Positions 42,583-50,355 of a stretch of DNA of 64,000 bases are shown here, piece after piece. The translations under genes were made by a program, and so were the position numbers. The stretch spans positions 2,728,001-2,792,000 of the forward strand of contig NZ_CP014007.2 in NCBI RefSeq assembly GCF_001658025.2, given 5' to 3'. Under the pieces are notes generated by a model. It was not told the DNA's origin. It made no database searches and saw only the letters and a program-made list of their open reading frames with translations. Source of the stretch: Kosakonia oryzae. GTDB taxonomy: Bacteria; Pseudomonadota; Gammaproteobacteria; Enterobacterales; Enterobacteriaceae. The first letter of the stretch is position 1. Every line of letters begins with the position of its first letter.

Positions 42583-43199
42583 CGGCTGCGGGACTTGGCG
42601 ATTTGCAGGCTTCCGGCGGCATGCACCAGATCCGCCAGCGAGCGGGCCTGCATTTTGTCCATCACCCGGCGGCGATGCACTTTGACGGTGATTTCACTGA
42701 CGCCCAGCTCGGCGGCGATCTGCTTATTCAGCAAGCCGCTGATCGCCAGTTCAAACACTTCCTGTTCGCGCGGCGTTAAAGAGAGGTGGCGCTGCTTGAG
42801 CGCGAAGTTCGCCTGCTGCTGTTCAAACTCCTGCTCGGCGCCTTTCAGGGCATCCACCACCGCAGCCAGCAAACGCTCCGGCTCCACCGGTTTAGTCAGA
42901 AACTCACGCGCACCGGCTTTCATTGCCTGAACGGTTAGCGGAATGGTGCCAAACCCCGTCAGAAAGATAATTGGCAGCTCGCGCCCGCGATCTTTTAACG
43001 CGCTGGCAACATCAAAACCATTCACCACCGGCATGTTTAAATCGAGGATCAAACAGGCCGGAACGCCGACAAGGGGATGAGAGAGAAATGACTCCGCAGA
43101 CGCGAAGTCGATGGCGCGGTAACCTTCGGATGCCAACAGCCGGACAATTGATTTTCTGACGGCATTATCATCATCGACAACATAAACGACAGGTTCCAT
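42579..43199 (-). CDS. FixJ/NarL-type response regulator with LuxR output (206 aa)
   Basis: N-terminal receiver with acidic VDDD, acceptor Asp in LILDLNMPVVNG, Thr in FLTGFG and Lys in FLTKPV. C-terminal GerE/LuxR helix-turn-helix: LTPREQEVFELAISGLLNKQIAAELGVSEITVKVH type segment. The layout is that of FixJ, so it should bind DNA when phosphorylated, most plausibly by the adjacent giant kinase. It is convergent with that kinase gene; the stop codons overlap by four bases. The divergent promoter at 35211-35444 is the most likely target. Confidence 0.93.
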   Translation of the reverse strand: MEPVVYVVDDDNAVRKSIVRLLASEGYRAIDFASAESFLSHPLVGVPACLILDLNMPVVNGFDVASALKDRGRELPIIFLTGFGTIPLTVQAMKAGAREFLTKPVEPERLLAAVVDALKGAEQEFEQQQANFALKQRHLSLTPREQEVFELAISGLLNKQIAAELGVSEITVKVHRRRVMDKMQARSLADLVHAAGSLQIAKSRSR

Positions 43200-43647
43200 G
43201 ATCTTTCGGCCTCACAGGGGCGACGAGCCTGAAAATGCACGTCTTTCAGTTTGCAGGCTGATACTGATAACATAATTTTTAACCGGATGAAATAACGAGA
43301 AATTCCTTACAAACTGTGTGATTTTTATTCAGGTAAACAGCGATTTTTCACGCTAGTTGACGGCATCGTTTCTCAGCGCGACTTTCGAATGAAATTTGCG
43401 CTAAGGCATTGAATGTTGCACATCGTTTAATCAAATGTTGCGTAAATGGCGTTACTGTCAACCAACGCAATCATCTCCTGCTTTACCATCTCACCGCAAA
43501 AAAATAAGATTAATCCTACGCTGACAACCCTTACGCCAGTACAGCGCAAAACACAGCGAATCAGATAGCCATAATGTTTTCAGGCTACGGTTCCATGTTA
43601 GGTTTCACAGGGCACCATGAAACTCGTAATACAAAAGGAGATGTATT
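43200..43647. other. intergenic region upstream of the small Cys-rich peptide gene
   Basis: No gene supported. Notable is an 8-base direct repeat AATGTTGC at 43412-43419 and 43434-43441, 22 bases apart (about two helical turns), which could be an activator site. A Shine-Dalgarno AAAAGGAG (43633-43640) precedes the peptide gene. The left portion should contain the promoter of the FixJ-type regulator gene. Confidence 0.5.
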
Positions 43648-43815
43648 ATGAAAAAATTCAACGCATTACTCTCAATTCTGTTATTTGGATTATCGATGAA
43701 TATCGCGGCAGCGCCCCCGGAAAGGAGCAGCGAACCTGACTGGAACGAGGTGTGTCATATCCTTTGCCTGGCCGGTGAAGGCGGAGCTGCCTGCAACTGC
43801 GATCTCATTCCCTGA
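43648..43815 (+). CDS. small secreted four-cysteine peptide (55 aa)
   Basis: The ORF has a strong ribosome site (AAAAGGAG, seven bases) and ends 21 bases before a strong terminator, so it looks like a complete transcription unit. Residues 1-22 are a signal peptide (MKKFNALLSI, LLFGLSMNIA, AA); cleavage would follow AAA. The mature part of about 33 residues starts PPERSSEPDWNEV and has four cysteines, C36, C40, C49 and C51, spaced CX3C-X8-CXC, with GEGGAA between. CX3C and CXC are the hallmark spacings of cysteine-stabilised alpha-beta (defensin-like) peptides. I do not recognise the family. It could be an exported antimicrobial, an inhibitor or a periplasmic metal-binding peptide. Confidence 0.65.
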   Translation: MKKFNALLSILLFGLSMNIAAAPPERSSEPDWNEVCHILCLAGEGGAACNCDLIP

Positions 43816-43836
43816 TTGCCGCCAGCCGTAACCCCG

Positions 43837-43872
43837 AAGGAGATGGCAAATTCAGGCGCCATCTCCTTTTTA
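43837..43872 (+). terminator. rho-independent terminator of the small peptide gene
   Basis: An 11-bp perfect stem AAGGAGATGGC/GCCATCTCCTT with a 10-base loop, followed by TTTTA. It cuts off the following GNAT operon. Confidence 0.9.
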
Positions 43873-43989
43873 TTGGGTGCTGCATTCTCTGGCAGACGCC
43901 TTTCCCTGAATGTTGCGGGCGAAAAAAAACCGAACACAGCGCAGGCTGGTATTGATATGGTAAATATCATTTTCAGCAAAGGAGCGCCT

Positions 43990-44472
43990 ATGACGATCAG
44001 ACTGGCAGTGCCTGAAGAAGCCGAAACGTTGTGGCACATTCGCAACGCAGCGATCCAGCAGGGGTGTAAAGCGGTCTATTCACCGGAGGTGATCGAGGCC
44101 TGGACACCGCAAGCCATGCCGGACAATTACCGCGTGGTGATCGAAGAGAACCCGTTCTATGTTGCCGTCACGCCGGAGAATATCCCCGTTGCCAGCGGGT
44201 ATCTCGATCTGCGCACCGGCAGTGTGGAAGCCATTTTCACTCTGCCGCAGTGGAGCGGCAGAGGTCTGGCCTCGGCCATCATCGCTGCGCTGAAGCAGGA
44301 AGCGCGACGTCGCGGTTTTACCCGCCTGACGCTGGCATCAACGCCGAATGCCTGCCGTTTCTATCAGCAGCAGGGCTTTCGCGTTATCCAGGAAAACCGG
44401 TATCACTCAAAAATGGCGCGAGCCGATCTGCGCTGCTTCGATATGGAATGCGAACTGATCCCAGGAGAATAA
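43990..44472 (+). CDS. GNAT family N-acetyltransferase (160 aa)
   Basis: Acetyltransferase with the strand VEAIFTLPQWSGRGLASAII, where the acetyl-CoA loop QWSGRGLA follows the Q/RxxGxG/A rule, and ACRFYQQQGF near the C-terminus. ATG 43990 is preceded by AAAGGAG and is chosen over a longer frame that runs through the terminator. The stop codon overlaps the possible start of the Nudix gene (TAATG). The acceptor is unknown. Confidence 0.9.
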   Translation: MTIRLAVPEEAETLWHIRNAAIQQGCKAVYSPEVIEAWTPQAMPDNYRVVIEENPFYVAVTPENIPVASGYLDLRTGSVEAIFTLPQWSGRGLASAIIAALKQEARRRGFTRLTLASTPNACRFYQQQGFRVIQENRYHSKMARADLRCFDMECELIPGE

Positions 44473-44474
44473 TG

Positions 44475-45017
44475 ATGTCCGACATCAAAACCCTCGCCAG
44501 CACCGAAGTTTACCGCAATAAATGGATGCGCCTGCGTGAAGACCGTATTCTGCGCGCCGACGGCAATGAAGGGATCTATTCCGTGGTGGAGAAACCCGAC
44601 TTCGTGGTGATCATTGCCCGCGAGGACGATGCGCTGTACATCGTTGAGCAGTACCGTTACCCGATTGGCAAACGCACTCTCGAACTGCCGCAGGGATCGT
44701 GGGAGTGCGCGCCTGACGAAGATCCGCTGCGCGTCGCCGCCGGGGAACTTCAGGAAGAGACCGGGCTGGTGGCCGGGCGTATGCGCCATGTCGGCTATCA
44801 AAAACTGGCGCAGGGCTACTCCAGCCAGGGTTACCATATCTTTCTCGCAGAAGATCTGACCCAGCATCAAACCTCGCTGGATCAGGAAGAAGTCGGCCTG
44901 ACGGCGCGTAAGATAACACTGCGCGAATTTGAAGCGCTGATCGCCGAAGGCGCAGTCAGCGACGCTACGTCGGTTACTGCGTATCTGCTGGCGAAGCTGA
45001 AAGGGATGCTGTCATGA
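44475..45017 (+). CDS. Nudix hydrolase, ADP-ribose-pyrophosphatase-like (180 aa)
   Basis: A Nudix hydrolase with VVEKPDFVVIIA and YIVEQYRYPIGKRTLELPQG leading to the Nudix box GSWECAPDEDPLRVAAGELQ, EETGL. In the box the usual Arg of REL is replaced by Gly (AAGEL); the EExG core is kept. These enzymes hydrolyse NDP-sugars and related nucleoside diphosphates linked to a group X. Two adjacent ATGs exist (44472, 44475); AGGAGA is six bases from the second. The gene overlaps the methyltransferase start by four bases. Confidence 0.85.
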   Translation: MSDIKTLASTEVYRNKWMRLREDRILRADGNEGIYSVVEKPDFVVIIAREDDALYIVEQYRYPIGKRTLELPQGSWECAPDEDPLRVAAGELQEETGLVAGRMRHVGYQKLAQGYSSQGYHIFLAEDLTQHQTSLDQEEVGLTARKITLREFEALIAEGAVSDATSVTAYLLAKLKGMLS

Positions 45018-45637
45018 GTCGCTCTGAGGCCGCCAGCGCCATTCTTTCCCTCTATCAACGCCACGCCGCTGCGTTCGCGCAGCAACGTTCGCAAACGCTG
45101 TTTGAAAAAAGCTGGCTGGAGAAATTCGCCGCGTGCTTACCGGAGAATGGGCGGATTCTGGATATTGGCTGCGGCAACGGTCAACCCATCGCCGCATGGT
45201 TTATCGCCCAGGGCTTTCATCTCACCGGCGTGGACGGCGCGCCAGCGATGCTGGAAAGGGCCCGGCAGACGTTTCCGTCTGCGCGCTGGGTTCACCAGGA
45301 TATGCGCCAGCTTGCGCTGGCGCAAACCTTCGACGGCCTGATCGCCTGGGACAGCTTTTTCCATCTGACGCAGAACGATCAGCGCAGCATGTTTGCCCGC
45401 TTTGCCCGCCACAGCCATCCTGGCAGCGTGCTGATGTTTACCAGCGGGCCGGAGGACGGTATCGCCATCGGACAATTTGAGGGCGAGCCGCTGTATCACG
45501 CCAGCCTCGCGCCTGAAGAGTACCGGCAACAACTGGCGGCAATCGGCTTTCGCGTGCTGGAGATGCGGGCGGAAGATCCCGACTGCGGCGGCCACACGGT
45601 CTGGCTGGCTCAGCGCACGGCCGGAGCCGACAACTGA
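45014..45637 (+). CDS. class I SAM-dependent methyltransferase (207 aa)
   Basis: Rossmann methyltransferase with motif I ILDIGCGNGQP around residue 50, motif II LTGVDGAPAMLERARQ and motif post-I VHQDMRQL, with a catalytic-side FDGLIAWDSFFHL. It looks like a small-molecule (UbiE/Tam-like) methyltransferase; no substrate can be named. It is the last gene of the GNAT-Nudix-methyltransferase operon. Its end overlaps the end of the convergent MFS gene by 28 bases. Confidence 0.9.
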   Translation: MSRSEAASAILSLYQRHAAAFAQQRSQTLFEKSWLEKFAACLPENGRILDIGCGNGQPIAAWFIAQGFHLTGVDGAPAMLERARQTFPSARWVHQDMRQLALAQTFDGLIAWDSFFHLTQNDQRSMFARFARHSHPGSVLMFTSGPEDGIAIGQFEGEPLYHASLAPEEYRQQLAAIGFRVLEMRAEDPDCGGHTVWLAQRTAGADN

Positions 45638-46995
45638 CGCAGGCGGCTCAGACTGAAGGCGATTGCCAGCAGCGTCGCCATCATCGCCAGCCACAATCCC
45701 AGCCGTATCGCCAGCGCTTCCTGCGTTGGCGAGCAGAGCGCCAGCATCACGCCCACCAGTGCCGCGCCAAGGCACTGTCCAAAGGTGCGCACAATGGCTA
45801 ATACGCCGGAAGCATAGCCGCTGTGTTCGCGTGAGGCGCTGGCCAGCATCTCCCGGTTATTCGGGCTTTGAAAACAGCCGAAGCCCATCCCGCAGATCAG
45901 CCCACGCAGGCTGATATCCCACGCCGCTGCATTTTGCGGTAGCAGCGCCAGCAGCAGCAATCCAACGGCGAACAGCAGTAACCCGGCAGTGGCAATTTTT
46001 GCGGGCGCATAGCGATCTGCCAGCCGCCCGGCATGCGGTGCCACCAGAATGATGCCGACTGGCCAGGCGGTAAACAGCAAAGCCGAGGTAAAGGCGCTGT
46101 AGCCATAAACATTCTGAAAGAGAAACGGCAGCGCGACAAAAGTCACGCCCTGGCTGATAAACGAGGCCAGCGAGGTGAGTGCGGCAAGAGAGAAACGGGA
46201 CGAGGCAAAAAGCCCCAGCGGCAGCAACGGTTGCGGCGCTCGCTGTTGACGGCGCACAAACGCCAGCCCGCTCGCCACCGCAACCACAGCAAAAGCGGTG
46301 CCCGTCCAGGATGTGGCCGTCGACGCCATGATGGCCGCCCCCAGCATCAGCGCCGAGAACAGCGCGCCCTGCACATCAAACGGCCCGCTGACGCTGGCAG
46401 TTTTTCCTGGAATGACGCGCAGGGCAAATGCCAGTGCGATAGCGCCCAGCGGAATATTGATGGCAAATAACCATTGCCAGCTCAGCTCGCTCAGCAGCGC
46501 GCCGCCAATGACAGGTGCAACAGCCGTGCTGGTGGCAATCAGCAGGGCGTTGATGCCGAGAATGCGCCCCAGCAGACGAGTGGGAAAAATTGAACGCAGG
46601 ATGGCCGGTGCAATACTGAGCGTGGCCGCGCCGCCAATCCCTTGCAATACGCGCATGGTCACCAGCATCGGCAGCGATGGGGATAACGCGCACCCCAGCG
46701 ACGCCAGCGTAAACAGCAGTAACCCACTGGCAAACAGCGTACGAAACCCCATGCGGGCGGCCAGCGCAGCAAAAATAGCCAGCGTCATCGCAGCAGAAAG
46801 CAGATAGCCATTCGCTACCCAGACGGCGTCCCCGGCAGAGACATGCAGAGAACGGGCGATTTGCGGCAGGGCGATATTCACCATCGCGCCATCAAAAACG
46901 GCCATCGTGGTGCTGGTCATCAGCGCAATCAGCGCCAGCGCGCGCTGGCGACCCGCTAACCCTTCATCGCCCGGCAAATCTGTAAACAATTCCAT
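45610..46995 (-). CDS. MFS drug exporter, EmrB/QacA-like (461 aa)
   Basis: Multi-span efflux protein of the DHA2 style. Segment 1 has MAVFDGAMVNIALPQIARSL (the DHA2 D-x-T-V-N-V-A-L-P region), loop GYLLSAAMTLAIFAALAARMG, and motif C-like VIGGALLSELSWQWLFAINI. About 13-14 hydrophobic spans. Of two adjacent ATGs (46998 and 46995), the second has GAGG at better spacing. It is divergent from a LysR gene 130 bases away, typical for a regulated drug exporter. Confidence 0.9.
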   Translation of the reverse strand: MELFTDLPGDEGLAGRQRALALIALMTSTTMAVFDGAMVNIALPQIARSLHVSAGDAVWVANGYLLSAAMTLAIFAALAARMGFRTLFASGLLLFTLASLGCALSPSLPMLVTMRVLQGIGGAATLSIAPAILRSIFPTRLLGRILGINALLIATSTAVAPVIGGALLSELSWQWLFAINIPLGAIALAFALRVIPGKTASVSGPFDVQGALFSALMLGAAIMASTATSWTGTAFAVVAVASGLAFVRRQQRAPQPLLPLGLFASSRFSLAALTSLASFISQGVTFVALPFLFQNVYGYSAFTSALLFTAWPVGIILVAPHAGRLADRYAPAKIATAGLLLFAVGLLLLALLPQNAAAWDISLRGLICGMGFGCFQSPNNREMLASASREHSGYASGVLAIVRTFGQCLGAALVGVMLALCSPTQEALAIRLGLWLAMMATLLAIAFSLSRLRQLSAPAVR

Positions 46996-47126
46996 CATGA
47001 CCTCAGAATAAGTTGTGCTTGCATTAACTCTACTTTCGCGGGATACATGGCGGAAGACGCAGCAGTTGCATTGATATAGTGCAGCAAACGCCATATCTAC
47101 TTCTTCTCTATGGAAAACAACCTGCT

Positions 47127-48038
47127 ATGACACAACCGGACCTGAATCTGCTGTTTGCGCTGGATATTCTGCTGGCCGAAAGAAGCGTTGCCGCCGCCGC
47201 CCGACGATTGGGGCTGAGCGCATCGGCGATGAGCCGCACGCTGAGCCGCCTGCGGGAAACTACCGGCGATCCGCTGCTGGTACGGGCGGGGCGGACAATG
47301 GTGCTGACGCCTTATGCCGAAGCCATTCGCGAACGCACGCAAAACGCCGTTTTCGAAGCGCGGGCGGTATTGCGCCCGGCAACGCCGTTGCTGGACATTG
47401 CCAGCCTGCGCCAGATGTTTACGCTACGAGCCAATGACGGTTTTGTTGAAGCCTTTGGCCCGACGTTGATTGCGCAAGCCGCTGCCATTGCGCCAGGCGT
47501 AACGCTGCGCTTTACGCCGAAAGCAGAGAAAAGCGATAAACCGCTACGCGAAGGGCGGGTCGATCTGGAGATTGGCGTGCTGGGGGAAATGGGGCCGGAA
47601 ATCCGCGTGCAGGCACTGTTTCGCGATCGTTTTGTCGGTGTGGTCAGAAGCGGCCATCCACTGGCGCAACAGCAGACAGTGAGCGCCGAACAGTATGTCT
47701 CGTTTGCGCACGTTATCGCCTCACGGCGCGGGCTGCTGAGCGGGCCGGTGGATGAAGGGCTAGCCGATGCCGGGCTGCAGCGCAACATCGCCGCCGTGGT
47801 GCCGGGTTTTCCGGCGGTGTTGGCGGTAGCGCGCGCTACTGATTTGATCGCGCTGGTTCCGGCCTCGTTCCTGATGAATAAGGCGACAAGCGAGGGGTTA
47901 TGGATGTTTGAACTGCCGGTCAAAACCCGCGGCATCACCGTTTCACAGCTCTGGCATCCGCGTTCGGAAGTTGACCCGGCGCACCGCTGGCTGCGGCAGT
48001 TTGTGCTGAACGTTTGCCGCACGTTGCGGCCAGAGTGA
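47127..48038 (+). CDS. LysR-family transcriptional regulator (303 aa)
   Basis: LysR DNA-binding helix (LLFALDILLAERSVAAAARR, LGLSASAMSRTLSRLRETTG) and an effector domain with GVLGEMGPEIRVQALFRDRFVGVVRSGHPL. The pattern fits the NodD/PcpR-like group of LysR regulators. The start at 47127 matches the usual N-terminus; an upstream frame of 16 codons has no ribosome site. It faces the MFS exporter and is probably its regulator. Confidence 0.92.
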   Translation: MTQPDLNLLFALDILLAERSVAAAARRLGLSASAMSRTLSRLRETTGDPLLVRAGRTMVLTPYAEAIRERTQNAVFEARAVLRPATPLLDIASLRQMFTLRANDGFVEAFGPTLIAQAAAIAPGVTLRFTPKAEKSDKPLREGRVDLEIGVLGEMGPEIRVQALFRDRFVGVVRSGHPLAQQQTVSAEQYVSFAHVIASRRGLLSGPVDEGLADAGLQRNIAAVVPGFPAVLAVARATDLIALVPASFLMNKATSEGLWMFELPVKTRGITVSQLWHPRSEVDPAHRWLRQFVLNVCRTLRPE

Positions 48039-48041
48039 AAA

Positions 48042-48057
48042 GGGGGCTTTCGCCCCC
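48042..48057. terminator. terminator between LysR and ACS-family MFS genes
   Basis: Stem GGGGGC/GCCCCC with loop TTTC lies just after the LysR stop codon. On the minus strand TTTT follows the stem, so it also ends the MFS operon. Confidence 0.75.
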
Positions 48058-48062
48058 GATGT

Positions 48063-49409
48063 TTAACGGCGCACCACCGTGACCTCTTTCGGTAACGGTT
48101 CAATCACCGTGGCAACGAGTATAAAACACAACACGCAGAAGCCGGTCATGGCGATAAACACCGCATCCCAGTTCCAGCGATCAAGGATGACACCGACAAT
48201 CAGCGGCATGCACATGCCACCGAGTTGTCCGCCCATATTGATCACGCTGTAGGCAACGGGATAGATCTCTTTACTGGCGCGGCCCATGGCATACACCGAA
48301 TAGGCGGAATAACCGAGAGAGAGCATCAGCCCGAGCATAAACAGCATCAGCGAAAGAACAGCCTTGCTTTCAGGAGCAAACACCAGCGAATACATAGTGA
48401 AAATCGTCGCGCCTGCGCTCAGCAGCATCAACGGCTTACGCCTTTTATTCAGTACCCGGTCTGAAAGCACACCGCCGAGAAAATTACCCAGCACAGTGCC
48501 GAGAAAAGGCGCGGCGGCCAGCGCGGCGGAACTGGTAAGATCGAAGCCGCGTTCGGTGATCAAGTATTTCGGCAGCCACGACATCAGTACGCTGACAATG
48601 CCAACCATTGAGAAGTAGCCTAACGCCACACCGTAAATATCCCAGCACCTGAATACCTGCTTCGAGGTGGTGAGTTCCTCCACCTGGCGGGTGCGGATCA
48701 GCGTGTCCAGCCAGCAGTAGCGGAAGCGGGCTTTCTGCGGCGCCTCTCCGGGTTGTTGCGCCTTACCCGGTAACTCGTCGCGAATATATGCCGCCTCCTG
48801 TTTGTTCACAAAGCGGCTCTCTTCTGGAGTGTTGCGCACCATGAAATACCAGAAGATAGACAACAGAAGCCCGGGGATGGCGAAAAAGACAAAGATATAG
48901 CGCCAGCCCCACGTCATGATGATCCACGCGCACAGGGCGGGAACAATCAGCGGGCCAAACTTTGAACCCGCAAGAAACAGACCGGTAGCAGTGCCTTTTT
49001 CTTTCGCCGGAAACCACTGATTGATGGTCACCGTCGAGCCGATCACCACCGGCGCTTCGCTGACGCCGACAAAGAAACGCAGCAATTTCAGCACCAGCAC
49101 ATTATTCACCACGCCCATTAAGGCGGTAAAAAAGGAGGTCAGAAACATGCCGAGCGCAAACGCCTTCCGCATACCATATTTTTTAATGACATACCCGGCC
49201 GGAATTTGAAATAGCGCATAGCCAGCAAAGAACAAACTAATTAATAACCCGGCCAGAGTATTGGAGAGATTAAATTCCTCCTGAATAAAGGGTAGGGCAA
49301 AACCGATATTTGCCCGATCGGCATTTGCAACAGTATAAATGACAAAAATAAAGCTCATTACCCACCATCTGTAATGCGTCATGGTGGGTTTACCGCTGTT
49401 ATTGTTCAT
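48063..49409 (-). CDS. MFS transporter, anion:cation symporter family (448 aa)
   Basis: A 12-span transporter of the ACS family (sugar acids and dicarboxylates). Typical features are VIYTVANADRANIGFALPFIQEEFN at the start, GYALFQIPAGYVIKKYGMRKAFALG and GVSEAPVVIGSTVTINQWFPAKEKG. It lies downstream of the CoA-transferase and HMG-CoA-lyase genes on the same strand, so it probably imports the substrate that they degrade. An acid such as hydroxymethylglutarate or citramalate is a guess. The downstream end is shared with the convergent LysR terminator. Confidence 0.92.
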   Translation of the reverse strand: MNNNSGKPTMTHYRWWVMSFIFVIYTVANADRANIGFALPFIQEEFNLSNTLAGLLISLFFAGYALFQIPAGYVIKKYGMRKAFALGMFLTSFFTALMGVVNNVLVLKLLRFFVGVSEAPVVIGSTVTINQWFPAKEKGTATGLFLAGSKFGPLIVPALCAWIIMTWGWRYIFVFFAIPGLLLSIFWYFMVRNTPEESRFVNKQEAAYIRDELPGKAQQPGEAPQKARFRYCWLDTLIRTRQVEELTTSKQVFRCWDIYGVALGYFSMVGIVSVLMSWLPKYLITERGFDLTSSAALAAAPFLGTVLGNFLGGVLSDRVLNKRRKPLMLLSAGATIFTMYSLVFAPESKAVLSLMLFMLGLMLSLGYSAYSVYAMGRASKEIYPVAYSVINMGGQLGGMCMPLIVGVILDRWNWDAVFIAMTGFCVLCFILVATVIEPLPKEVTVVRR

Positions 49410-49427
49410 GGTGTATTCCCTGAGTAT

Positions 49428-50345
49428 TCAGCGTTGCGGTGGGTAAAAATCAAACTCCCGGTACGTTCTTGCCCGCGATAAACTGCTTAATAATGCTGGC
49501 TCAATCGATTCGCGAATTAACGCAGAGACTTCCAGCAGCGCATCGAGTGATATTCCGCAATCGAACCCCATGCGGGAAAACATATTTACCGCATCTTCTG
49601 TCGCGGCATTTCCGGCGGCACCCGGCGCGAAAGGACAACCCCCCAGACCGCCAACCGCCGTTTCAAAGCGCGTCACGCCGTTTTGCAAACCAGCCATCAT
49701 GTTGGCCAGCGCCATACCGTGCGTGTTATGCATATGCAGGCCGATATCGAGATGCGGGAACCGGGCGCTGACGCGTTGCAGGAGATCTGCGGTTTGCAGC
49801 GGATTCGCCACGCCGATGGTGTCGCACAGCGTAATGTGGTGAATGCCAAGATCCCCGGCAAAATGGATCATCTCCAGCAGCGTGTCAGTGCTGGTAGCGC
49901 CGATAAAAGGGCAACCAAACGCGGTGGCAAGCGACAGCGAAATCTCCAGATCCGGATGCGCCTGGCGAATGACGGCCAGCTCATCCAGCGATTGCTGGTG
50001 CGTACGGTTAATATTGGCGCTGTTATGCGCCGGGCTGACGGAGATAACATAATTGACGTGCGAGATGTGATTCTCCACGGCTAATTGCGCTCCCCGGTTA
50101 TTCGGCACCAGCACCCAGGGCGTTATCGTCGGGTGATGTTCAAGCACATGGGCAATGACCTGTTTCGCATCCGACATTTGCGGGATCGCTTTCGGGCTGA
50201 CCATCGACGTTATTTCGATGTTTTTCGCACCGGCAGCGATCAGGTGATCGATAATACGAATTTTCAGTTCAGTTGGAATCGGCTGCTTAATATTCTGGAA
50301 GCCGTCTCGCGGTCCGACTTCGGTAAGTTGAATAAATTTTCCCAT
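49428..50345 (-). CDS. hydroxymethylglutaryl-CoA lyase family enzyme (305 aa)
   Basis: TIM-barrel HMG-CoA lyase. The first barrel strand has TEVGPRDGFQNIKQPIPTE with the catalytic Arg and Asp, then HMHNTHGMALANM with the metal-binding His pair, and the family signature GVGGCP as GLGGCPFAPGAAGN with the catalytic Cys. It cleaves 3-hydroxy-3-methylglutaryl-CoA to acetyl-CoA and acetoacetate, or a close relative such as citramalyl-CoA. ATG 50345 aligns with the family N-terminus. The gene overlaps none but is 10 bases from the CoA-transferase gene, and its product probably acts on the CoA ester that the transferase makes. Confidence 0.92.
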   Translation of the reverse strand: MGKFIQLTEVGPRDGFQNIKQPIPTELKIRIIDHLIAAGAKNIEITSMVSPKAIPQMSDAKQVIAHVLEHHPTITPWVLVPNNRGAQLAVENHISHVNYVISVSPAHNSANINRTHQQSLDELAVIRQAHPDLEISLSLATAFGCPFIGATSTDTLLEMIHFAGDLGIHHITLCDTIGVANPLQTADLLQRVSARFPHLDIGLHMHNTHGMALANMMAGLQNGVTRFETAVGGLGGCPFAPGAAGNAATEDAVNMFSRMGFDCGISLDALLEVSALIRESIEPALLSSLSRARTYREFDFYPPQR

Positions 50346-50355
50346 GGTGTTGGCC

